From assembly GCF_034702125.1 (NCBI RefSeq), contig NC_085876.1, positions 2,098,285 to 2,162,284 of the forward strand: a DNA stretch of 64,000 nucleotides. The letters run 5' to 3'. Origin of the DNA: Engraulis encrasicolus. Its lineage: Eukaryota > Chordata > Actinopteri > Clupeiformes > Engraulidae. Numbering within the stretch: position 1 is the first letter of the stretch; every line of letters begins with the position of its first letter. The position numbers and the translations under genes are program-made. Below are positions 52,500 to 64,000 of the stretch, piece after piece. Below the pieces are notes generated by a model. That model was not told the origin of the DNA and searched no databases. It saw only the letters and a list, made by a program, of their open reading frames with translations.

Positions 52500-53085
52500 T
52501 GTTCTGTCCCCCAAAGACCTTGCAGGTTTGAGATCAACCCTGTACTTAGCAGGCTACTCTATTCATCTCGTGTCCTGTACCTTTAAATGCCCGTGCCCCA
52601 CTGGGCATTTGTTTAGGGTTGCCCTGGCAACCGATCTGTCAAAATCAGTTAATACTACCGTAAACAACTTACCTCCTCCAGTGATTTTTCCTTCCTCTGT
52701 TATTCTAATACTCCTAAAGTAATTACCGTCTGTAAGTAATAATCTTAAATTCGTATTTTTTATTCCTCTGATTAACCTAACTTGTGATTTAACTGTTTAT
52801 TTAAATATCATACACTTTCCTTGATCTCTTACCCATATACCTCCGGTAATCTTCCCTCCCATAATCGTCCCTTCTTCTCAAGATACAGCAGATCTTTAAT
52901 GGACTTTAATGGACTTAAATGAACTTTATTTATTGAATACGTTTTGTTTTACACTTTGTTACAGTTAAACCTTTCTTCATTAAACGGAATTGCAACGGCA
53001 TCCTGACTCGCCCGTTTTCCTCAATGAATGAATGAGTTGGCTGGCTGTTCAAGTAGGCTTCATGACAGATACTGGGGACAGCACA
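52500..53085 (+). repeat. 3' LTR
   Basis: 586 bp, about 0.9 percent diverged from the 5' LTR outside one 6-bp gap, which indicates a recent insertion. Confidence 0.9.
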
Positions 53086-53090
53086 GTGCC

Positions 53091-53760
53091 TCTGCCTGTT
53101 CCCACACCAGTTACGTTGGGACATAAAGTGCTTACTTGAGAATCACCCTCATTCATACCAGATTTGAACTTTTCTGTATGTGACCATTTGTTACCAAGAT
53201 GAACCAGCTGGTGCCCACATTTTTTACGCAGTTTGGAGAGAAAAAACAAGTATTTTTTTGTCAGTTTGCATCGCGAACAAACTTTCTGGTTCCTGATCAC
53301 TTAAACATGCCAGCTGGTTCAAGATAATGTGCTGGAACGGGCACTGGCACGGTTCTCTGTTGACCTGAACGTGCCTTGAGAGGAAAAATACTAGGTGTAG
53401 TACTTGATGAATTCCACTGGCCAGTCAAACGTTACAGGATTCTTTAACAACTCCCTAAAATATTTAGTGTACTCAATTGTCTTCTCAGTAAAAATACAAT
53501 TGAGGTCAGTCATCTTTCTTTCAGTAGCCGAGAAGTGGGTAAAAGGCATGTTGCTTTTATTCCCAAACAGTCTGAATTTCACCACTTGTTGGACAGTTAT
53601 TCAGCCTTCCACAGCTCAAACCACATTGCATGCTTTATTGCTTTTATTTAGTTTATTTTACCCAACTAGAACACAAATTCAATGAAAGCATTAGTCAGTT
53701 CCTCCAACAAGTTTAGAACCACTGTCTTAGTCATTTACACATCTCTGCAGGAAAGATTGG
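53091..53760. other. No gene recognised
   Basis: GAACCAGCTGGT (53206) and CCAGCTGGTTC (53310) are inverted and may be parts of a transposon that I could not delimit. Confidence 0.4.
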
Positions 53761-54120
53761 TAGCGGTGTAAATAATAATCGATTAGTATCAATCCTACAG
53801 CCGGGCATTCAATAAATCGGTTCGTCCACAATAGAATTGATTAATCATTATTAATCGTTTTTTGTTATTATTTGACTCTTTGTGAGTCATTTAATTTTGC
53901 TCATGCAGTAATAATAGTACTGATTGTAATAATGATGTTCCTCAAATAAAATGCATGCAGATTTCAGCTTTTGTTCTTTTATTTAACATTTTACGCATAA
54001 GCTTTAAAGTGAAAAAATATGAACCAATGATTTAAATCGAGAAGCATTCATAAGTATCGAAAATAATCAAATCACTGGCCTAAGGAATCGATATCAATAT
54101 CGATCCCGAAATATCGGGAA
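53761..54120. other. Unclassified ATCGAT-rich sequence
   Basis: AATCGATTAGTATCAATCC near the left, and GGAATCGATATCAATATCGATCCCG with CCCGAAATATCGGGAACTCC near the right, are local palindromes. No defined ends. Confidence 0.4.
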
Positions 54121-54406
54121 CTCCTTCCACTTTGTTGGGGATGCAAACAAACATCAGCAAACCAAGGGAGGCGGTTTGGGATATGCTGTTTGGGAAATGT
54201 TAATTGTTATGCTCTTGGTCAGACCAAGTCTCGAAGAGATTTGAAAGTCGATGATAATCAGGCTACTGATTTACCTACCTATAGATTGGTAGGTCAGTGT
54301 ACTACTGTGGAGTATGACTAATGAGCCATCCCTGCATGTACTTAGAGCATTAATCCATTTTCATGCCTCTTTCGACACAGCTGAGAATCTCATGTACATT
54401 CTATAA

Positions 54407-54911
54407 CAGGGGTCCCGAAACTAAGGCCTGGGGGCCGGATATGGCCCGCCACACCCCTTTGACCGGCCCTCCACCTCTCTGCACCTCACCATTTGAACTG
54501 GCCCAAAGAAGCAATCCTCACAGGGAAAAAAAAAGATAAAATACATTTTTTAAATATTTTATTTTGTTTATCAACAGGCCTTCCTACAGTTTACATTTAG
54601 GCTACATTTTCACTAACCTAGTGTGAATCACCAGAAGTTTCTTGTCTTGATAGTTTCTCACCACTGTAATATAAACAGGCCTACCATTTATATTGTATTA
54701 CTCATAAACTGTCAATCAACTGTCAATTTTTCTAACCTTTCCTTGCTATTTTTACATGGTTATTAGAAATTGAAAGGGATACCTGTGGTATTTCAAATTG
54801 AAAAACATGTGAAGTACTCACTTGTTTTGCAAATCACATGATGAACTATTTTGTGCTAGAAATGATCACAGTCAGGAACGGCCCCCAGAGAAAAAAGTTT
54901 GGGGACCCCTG
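54407..54911. mobile_element. hAT MITE with perfect 8-bp target duplication
   Basis: TTCTATAA at 54399-54406 is repeated at 54912-54919. The ends read CAGGGGTCCCGAAACT and, inverted, CAGGGGTCCCCAAACT, followed inward by GGGGGCC on both sides. The interior is AT-rich with no frame. An 8-bp duplication with CAGGGG termini is diagnostic of hAT. Confidence 0.92.
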
Positions 54912-54919
54912 TTCTATAA

Positions 54920-56532
<1,613 letters not shown>

Positions 56533-56590
<58 letters not shown>
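56533..56590. repeat. (TA)n microsatellite
   Basis: About 58 bp of AT/TA. Confidence 0.95.
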
Positions 56591-56594
<4 letters not shown>

Positions 56595-57035
56595 TTTTTC
56601 CTGTAATCTCTGTTTTGAAGTGGGATAGAAGCCATGTTTAAATAAAAACAATACATGACTCTAGTCCTAATTCAAAACTTTGGCTCTGAGCTCTTTAACT
56701 CTTGGTTTGGCCTGTGTCTAATTTGTACACTGTGGTTTGCAGAAAGGTACAGAAGTTTTGTAGAGCACAGTCATATGCCAGATAGAGAACAAAATGAATC
56801 TTGAATAACTCATCAAATGGCCCGACAGAACGAACAGCTTCACATGGGACACATTTCTAGTCCAAAACGATGTAGAAGTGGTCAATCTGATTCTAGCTTC
56901 GTCCTCCTGGGCTTGTGATGCCAAGGCCTGACGTCCAATCAGAATGGGAAATAGTACAGCAGAGTGTGAGTACATTTTTCAGTGTGAAGGAAAATGTGAC
57001 AATGACAGTGTATGTGGAATGACGATTGATTTTCG

Positions 57036-57172
<137 letters not shown>

Positions 57173-57711
57173 TCGCACTGAGAGTGAGAGAGGGTGTTGT
57201 GTGACAGAATCATTTTGTGTGAGCGAGGCCAAAGGTCGAGTTTGAGGTTAAGATAGAGGTAAAGTTATAGGTCATAATATGAATACCAGACGACCCCAGA
57301 ACGGAAATTAACATAAAGTAAATCAACATGATAAGTAGAGGATAACGGCCCGGTGAGGTGACCGGTTCATTGAAGTTAATGACTAGGTGGAGGCTTAGAA
57401 CATGCACAGCACGGAGACAGAGTTGCCTACTACCTTGGTGTCAGCTGTATGCTAGCTGCTGGAGCTTTAGCACGTGCGGTACACTAATGGCCGGCTAGGC
57501 TGTCTCAGACCAGCGATCTGATGCTGGCTTCGATACTGGCTTTGCACTGTCTACAAAGTATATCAATGTCTGAATAACAATGGTAGTCTCTCTAAATACT
57601 AGGCCTATATATTTGGTGTGGTAGCAATGGTGCCACCCTTGAAATCATGGGGAATAAGAAGGATACTGAATATTACACTATAGGCTGTCAGCCAACAAGC
57701 TGATCTATCTA
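57173..57711. other. No gene recognised
   Basis: Ordinary-looking sequence; nothing supported. Confidence 0.5.
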
Positions 57712-57715
57712 TTAA

Positions 57716-57903
57716 AGGGACATTCCACGCATTTGCATTAGGCTTTCCATTGGTAGACACCCAGTCATACTTTTGAATGGTCATGCCACACTTGGGTTGC
57801 CAACCCAGTGCTCTAACCACTGAGCCACGACTGCCCACGACTTCTACTACATATATGACCCACTTTCAATACATATTCATGTCTCCACCGGTGGAATGCC
57901 CCT
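57716..57903. mobile_element. Short TTAA-flanked MITE
   Basis: TTAA at 57712-57715 and 57904-57907; ends start AGGGACATTCCAC and, inverted, AGGGGCATTCCAC. At 188 bp it is the smallest TTAA element here. It encloses a SINE head on the minus strand. Confidence 0.7.
57786..57836 (-). mobile_element. tRNA-like SINE head inside the TTAA MITE
   Basis: On the minus strand CGTGGCTCAGTGGTTAGAGC is an excellent A box followed by ACTGGGTTGGCAACCC. A B box is not seen because the sequence returns to MITE-like DNA. Confidence 0.55.
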
Positions 57904-57963
57904 TTAACTGTTTACATTTTGTCTGGTTGTAGTTCTATACGAGTCTGTCGCTAAACCTCTTTC

Positions 57964-58175
57964 TATACTGTACTATACTATACTATACTATACTATACTA
58001 TACTATACTATACTATACTATACTATACTGCAGCGGTCCCCAACCACTCGGTTGGGACTCAAACCGGTCCCTGGTGCTAAAAATGTTAGGGAACCCTGCT
58101 CTACGTATACTATACTATACTATACTATACTATACTATACTATACTATACTATACTATACTATACTATACTATTC
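57964..58175. repeat. (TATAC)n microsatellite interrupted by a hAT scrap
   Basis: TATAC pentamers flank a 69-bp non-repetitive insert at 58031-58099 on both sides. Confidence 0.9.
58031..58099. mobile_element. Small hAT-type insert in the pentamer array
   Basis: It begins CAGCGGTCCCCAACCACTCG and ends AGGGAACCCTGCT. The left end is like common hAT MITE termini, the right only partly inverse (GGGAACCCTG). Probably an internally deleted copy. Confidence 0.5.
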
Positions 58176-58194
58176 TATACTGTACTGTAGTCTA

Positions 58195-58198
<4 letters not shown>

Positions 58199-58243
<45 letters not shown>
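58199..58243. repeat. (CT)n microsatellite
   Basis: About 45 bp of CT. Confidence 0.95.
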
Positions 58244-58247
<4 letters not shown>

Positions 58248-58757
58248 GCTGTTGTAAAAAATAGCTAAAATTGCGATTACACCTCTTTATTGCTGTGCCT
58301 CTCAAGGGAGCAATTTAGCACCAGGGAGAAGAGAGGAAGAGATTAGTAGAAGGGAGGGGACGGCAGGAGAGGAGAGGAGAAGAAGTGAGGAGAGGAGAGG
58401 AGGAAAACAGTCAAATTCTTTGCATGCTACACCTCTGCCTTTTCACTTTCTTTCTCCCTCTACCCCTTAGCCTTTTAACACTTCTTCTCTTTGCCCTTTA
58501 CGTCTCTCATCCACTTCAACTCTGCCTTCTTTTTTCTTTCCTGATTTCGTTCTCACTTTCTCTCCATCTCTTCTTTATTAATTTCTCTTCATCCACCTCT
58601 GTGTTCTCACTGTCTCTCTCTATCACAGGGGTTAGGTGGTGGATAAAAAACGCCTCAAGGTCCGAGACACCTCTGCTCTATCACACCACCTCAATCTGTC
58701 TCTCTTGATCTATCTTTTTCTTTTATCTATCTCACCCATCTTTCTCTCTTTCTCTTT

Positions 58758-58768
<11 letters not shown>
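58244..58768. other. No gene; purine- then pyrimidine-rich
   Basis: A GA-rich segment (58325-58410) is followed by a CT-rich one (58430-58760), which could pair as long imperfect inverted repeats. Confidence 0.5.
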
Positions 58769-58792
<24 letters not shown>

Positions 58793-58797
58793 GCTCT

Positions 58798-58873
<76 letters not shown>
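58769..58873. repeat. (CT)n microsatellite
   Basis: About 105 bp of CT with one CGCTCTTAAT interruption near 58793. Confidence 0.95.
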
Positions 58874-58878
<5 letters not shown>

Positions 58879-59264
58879 ACGTAATTCTCTGTCTGTCCCA
58901 CAAACATGAGCACACACATGCACAGGCACACACAGCAATGTTGTCACGGGTCATTGGTAGTATGTCTGTGCTAGATGGGCAGTAAGTAGTGTGTGCTATA
59001 TGGTCAGGTTGGCAGCTATCTAAGTGGATGGGGGTCAACTGCAGGCGTCTGGACAGCACAGCCCTCGGCCTTAACGGAATTGGAGCCATTCAGAGGCATT
59101 ATGGGAATTGCAGTCCAGGGTAATTTGCTCTTCAGGGGGCAAATAGGGCATTGGATCCTCTTCCTTGCTCTTCTCCTTTCCATGTCTGCCTGTTTCTTAT
59201 CCGTAAGCTACGTTCACATTCAAAACTCGCTTCTTGCTCACTCGCCTATACTCGCCACCTTATT

Positions 59265-59340
59265 ACATTACATTGCCTTTTTTCAGACGCTTTATAGCCA
59301 AAGCGACTTTCAAAATAGGACATAATCATAGCCAACATAA
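59265..59340 (+). repeat. Dispersed fish repeat, copy 2
   Basis: ATTACATTACATT followed by CAGACGCTTTATAGCCAAAG matches the start of the repeat at 780. Confidence 0.5.
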
Positions 59341-59910
<570 letters not shown>

Positions 59911-60003
59911 TTTGGCATTGTGTGCATTATTAAATCTACCCTGTCCCCAAATGTCCCACTGCAACACTTGGCACAACACACCAAAACAAAACGTTGCACC
60001 GGT

Positions 60004-60145
<142 letters not shown>

Positions 60146-60348
60146 CTTGGAATGAGGAGTGAAAAATGTATTTTAGAGGAAAGCAGTCTAGTGACCTTCA
60201 GCTCAACTGGAGGTCAAACAATGTTTTTTTTATTGATAATATAGCTATGATCTGATTCCCAACATGTAGGTTGGGGGACGGGGGTGTAATTAATCTGCAT
60301 TGTCCTCCATCCTCCTCCGTGACTAACAGTCATCAAAAAGCCTATACT

Positions 60349-60470
60349 ATGCCCGATGGTGCCGTGGACCCGAGTTTGACTCCGGCCAGAGGCCGCTTCC
60401 CAATCCTTACCCATCTCTCTCTTCCTACTGATTTCCTGTCTCTCTCTCTCTGACCTGTCTAATGCCTTGT
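60349..60470 (+). mobile_element. SINE fragment
   Basis: GATGGTGCCGTGGACC, GAGTTTGACTCCGGCC (degenerate B box) and CCCATCTCTCTCTTCC..TTTCCTGTCTC follow the order of the SINE at 62555. The 3' end is lost. Confidence 0.5.
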
Positions 60471-61089
60471 TCATGCGGGAAATCCCGGGAATCCCCAAAC
60501 TTAAACTCATATGGAACGCTCTTTGACGCAATGTCTTGTGATTTTTTTTAGACTCGTGTGGAAGTACACCAGAGTGTACCCTAGTACACATAATTTTATG
60601 CAATTTGTATCAGCCATGGGTGCTGCATGTGCAACTGCTGAGACATCAACATTTACGTTAAGATCCTTTTTTTGAACAGTGCATGCACTTTATATGTTTG
60701 ACACTGTAATCACAATTTACTTCCAAATCAGAGATGTCGTACCACTCCCTGAGTCGTCAATTTCACTAAATGTAACCAACTAAGTTGGTAGCAATAAACA
60801 ATAACAACAGCGTGAAGAGGCTTGTGGCACAGTCAATGCTTCTGGTGCATTCTTCCGATGTTTTGGCATGAATGCATGTCGTCAGCAGTGTTGTCAATTC
60901 CAGAAATGGCACTAAGGGAAGCAGTAGAAGCAGGTCAGATATCAGAATACCATATATACAACAGACTGCCAGTCTCTGACTCTGAGTGTCTTCAATAACA
61001 AATCAAAGTTCAGAGTAATGTGACCCATTCAGACTTGAAATGCTCTTTTTAAGTCTTTTAAATATTTATGAGTATTTATCTCTCTACTC
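60471..61089. other. No gene recognised
   Basis: Nothing supported. Confidence 0.5.
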
Positions 61090-61391
61090 TTATGCATTCA
61101 CACGTTGATCGTTTTCCAAAACACTCCTTTTCCAAAACGATTCTTTTCTCAATTCCTACAGGCAAGAACTTATACATTTTGAACAGAGCCTGCACCGTCG
61201 TTACGATAAGACAGGGTCTGTTTATATACATATTATTGTCCTATGCATTTACAGACTGGATGTTTTCCAAAATACTAAATTCTTTTCATAACCCTGATAG
61301 TGAGTGAGAGCTTATACATTTTTTAACAGAGCCTGCCCTGTCATGGTGATAAGGCGGGATATGTTTGTAAAACTATTGGGATATTATTGCT
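61090..61391 (+). repeat. Diverged ~150-bp tandem duplication
   Basis: Units at about 61090-61237 and 61241-61391 share CTATGCATT.ACA, GTTTTCCAAAA, CTTATACATTTT..AACAGAGCCTGC, GATAAG.C.GG and ATATTATTG. Divergence is high, so the event is old. Confidence 0.75.
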
Positions 61392-61900
<509 letters not shown>

Positions 61901-62204
61901 ACACAGCCAATTATACTCGCCCCTAGGTCCTTTTACTGACATTTGGATCCATAATCCACACTGTGTTTTTCAACAAAGCCATTTTACTACACATATAAAA
62001 ACATCTTTATTGTACACGTATCTTGAGTGCGGCAAAGGCAGTTTCAAGGTTAGGTGATCTGATGTTTGCTTGGCCTACCATTATCATGATAACTGCAGTG
62101 CAATGTACTTATTACACAGTCTTTTGCACAGAGGTTAGCCTTCATTCCCTGGCTCTCTCTATCTCTTTTCTCGTTCGGTCTTTGTCTGTCTTTGTCTCTG
62201 CCTT

Positions 62205-62352
<148 letters not shown>

Positions 62353-62554
62353 TTACAAAAAAGCAAACCAATAGCCTATCCAGGGAATGTTCATTTACAG
62401 TTACAGATCTATAGGAGGGCCGAGCCAGGATTTTTCCCCCCTAGGCCCAGGGCCCTCCTGTATTGGTGGGAGGCACTATTATGACCTTTGCAGGGTGCAT
62501 GGGAGGCCCTGTGTGAACTGTGAACACCTGTCAGATGTTTAAATCTGACTATTG

Positions 62555-62745
62555 CAGGGGTCGCTGTGGCGCAGCGTGCTAAGCCCCCCACATTTGGGCT
62601 TGCAAGCCCAAGAGTTGCACTCAGGGTTCGAATCTGGCCAGGGTCATTTCCTATCCCTGCTCCGTGTCTCTCTCCACATTCGCTTCCTGTCTGTCTTCAC
62701 TGTCCTATCTGAAATAAAGGCAAAAAGCCCATAAAAATATATATT
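62555..62745 (+). mobile_element. tRNA-derived SINE, near full length
   Basis: GGTCGCTGTGGCGCAGCGTG is a clear Pol III A box region and GGGTTCGAATCTGG a B box. The body has GGTCATTTCC, CTGCTCCGTGTCTCTCTCC and CTTCCTGTCTGTC, and the tail CTATCTGAAATAAAGGCAAA then an AT-rich end. This matches a SINE type common in teleosts. It is non-coding and depends on a partner LINE. Two related fragments lie at 46306 and 60349. Confidence 0.8.
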
Positions 62746-63142
62746 TTTTAAAAATAATTTAAAAAGGCACCCAAAAAGACACAGCATGGCAGGCTGGCAG
62801 GAAAGCTCAAAGTACCAAAGAGTGAGGCATGCTGGGACACACCAAGCAACAAACAGATCGTCAAAACGCACATGCACATACACATACACACACAAAAGGT
62901 GCCCTCCCCCCCACACACACACACATACATACACACACTCACACGACTCACATGCCACAAAAAGGTCTTACTTCATGCCGTCATTAAAATCAGGACATCA
63001 TTATAGTTCAACAGTAAAAGTTAAAGACCATGTCAGATTTTATTTTTTTATATTTAGTGTTTATAGTTTTTATGATGTGACAGATTTCATGGGATTGGTA
63101 TGAGTTAGTAATCATCTTTCTCTCCCTCTCTTTCTCTCTCTC

Positions 63143-63158
<16 letters not shown>
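62746..63158. other. No gene recognised
   Basis: CA-rich near 62870-62940; nothing supported. Confidence 0.5.

Positions 63159-63237
<79 letters not shown>
63159..63237. repeat. (CT)n microsatellite
   Basis: About 79 bp of CT after CTGTCTGTCTG. Confidence 0.95.
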
Positions 63238-63240
<3 letters not shown>

Positions 63241-63333
63241 AGTCTGATACACTCATACGCATGGGTACAACAATACATGCTTACTCACAAGATGCAGATG
63301 GGTATATGCACATGCAGTATGTGCATAGATATA

Positions 63334-64000
63334 CACTCACCGGCCACTACATTAGGAACACCTGTTACAACTGCACATTGAGGCAAATTTCTGATCACTC
63401 AATCACATGGTGGCAACTCAATGCATTTGTGCATGTAGACATGGTCGAGATGATCTGATGCAGTTCAAACCGAGCATCATAATGTGGAAGAAAGGTTATT
63501 TAAATGACTTTGAACATGGCATGGCTGTCAAGCCGAAAGGGCTTGATTTGAGTATTTCAGAAAATACTGATCTACTGGGATTTTCACACACAACCATCTC
63601 TAGGGTTTACAAAGAATGATACGAAAAAGAAAAAAAATGCAGTGCGCAGCGATTCTGTGGGCAAAAATGCCTTGTTGATGGTAGAGGTCAGAGGAGAATG
63701 GCCAGACTGTTTTGAGCTGATAAAAAGGCAACATTTAAATCAAATAACTACTCATTACAACCGAGGTATGCATAAGAGAATCCCTGATTACACAGCGCAT
63801 CAAAGGTCGAATTGCCTTCCCTCTAAATGTTCCTGCATGTCAGGCACTGTGATGGACTTACCTTATTTCGTAGACTTTTTCCCATGGCAAATCAAAGTGT
63901 ATCTTTTATGAGACAGGACAACACACGTGAGATATGTGTGCTTAAAACTGATGTTGGGGTCGGTTACCTCCATGGTCCCATTGTCCCAGTTTTTGTCCTC
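63334..64000 (+). mobile_element. Tc1/mariner-type transposon, left part
   Basis: TATA precedes CACTCACCGGCCACTACATT, then AGGAACACCTGTTACAACTG, a terminus I recognise as very common in fishes. Transposase coding follows. The right terminus is not seen before the window ends. Confidence 0.75.
63452..63830 (+). pseudogene. Tc1-like transposase, N-terminal part, decayed
   Basis: The frame reads MQFKPSIIMWKKGYLNDFEH, then LDLSISENTDLLGFSHTTIS and RVYKE, a helix-turn-helix DNA-binding region. A TGA follows where Trp is expected (KEW), then YEKEKKCSAQRFCGQKCLVD and GRGQRRMARL before another TGA. After a one-base shift coding resumes as NQITTHYNRGMHKRIPDYTA. The DDE catalytic part is beyond this. 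At least two stops and one frameshift make it inactive. Confidence 0.8.

Larger units (their letters stand above)
51013..53085 (+). mobile_element. Non-autonomous LTR retrotransposon, BEL/Pao-like
   Basis: Two direct LTRs of 592 and 586 bp begin TGTTCTGTCCCC and end GGGGACAGCACA, with TG...CA ends. GTGCC occurs on both sides (51008-51012 and 53086-53090), a 5-bp target duplication. The 895-bp interior carries only gag-like coding and no pol. No tRNA primer site is recognisable after the first LTR; a purine-rich GGCAGGGAG precedes the second. The gag composition suggests BEL/Pao. Confidence 0.9.

Noticed and set aside
62555..62660. tRNA gene
   Set aside because: A and B boxes are present but the sequence continues into a SINE body and tail and does not close a tRNA acceptor stem.

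Overview
The window reads as non-coding, repeat-saturated DNA of a bony fish. I see no complete host gene, no tRNA or rRNA gene, no CRISPR array and no operon-like layout. Fish are suggested by very long, dense (CA)n/(GT)n and (GA)n/(CT)n arrays, tRNA-derived SINEs with fish-type 3' tails, Tc1, piggyBac, hAT and CACTA-type DNA transposons, a BEL/Pao-type LTR element and a Penelope-like element (PLE) with a GIY-YIG domain. The order cannot be fixed from sequence alone; a clupeid- or gadid-like genome would fit the microsatellite density, but that is a guess. There is one 100-base assembly gap (43901-44000).

Layout. 1-11 kb: microsatellites, a LINE 3' end (4.4-5.0 kb), an unclassified inverted-repeat element (5.76-7.13 kb), a TTAA-flanked foldback element (7.9-8.3 kb) and three copies of one ~210-250-bp repeat that each run into CA-rich DNA. 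11.4-25.0 kb: a nested block bounded by CACTG/CAGTG termini. It holds relic exons of a CACTA-like transposase, one with an in-frame nonsense codon. It also holds a piggyBac-like element, a hAT-like element, a tandem duplication in which one unit carries a foldback element and the other preserves its empty site, a TTAA element with a second foldback nested inside, and a PLE head-to-head dimer (19.9-24.8 kb). 25-35 kb: microsatellites, a piggyBac-like element, a diverged segmental duplication with exon-like segments, and a perfect 16-bp-arm hairpin. 35-50 kb: SINEs, another TTAA element, a 1.48-kb hairpin-ended repeat with internal 274-bp units, the gap, and degenerate minisatellites. 51.0-53.1 kb: a young non-autonomous LTR retrotransposon. 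54-64 kb: a hAT MITE with a perfect 8-bp target duplication, SINEs, a (TATAC)n array, more microsatellites and a decayed Tc1 transposon running off the end.

The most notable feature is the PLE dimer. Two nearly identical copies are joined at their 5' ends with their 3' ends outward, inside one 15-bp target duplication, and each 3' region has a hammerhead-ribozyme-like fold. Of the recognised coding sequences, only the longer PLE copy retains a long open frame (about 800 codons). Its 5' part is truncated and appears frameshifted. The other recognised transposase, reverse transcriptase and gag sequences are relics.
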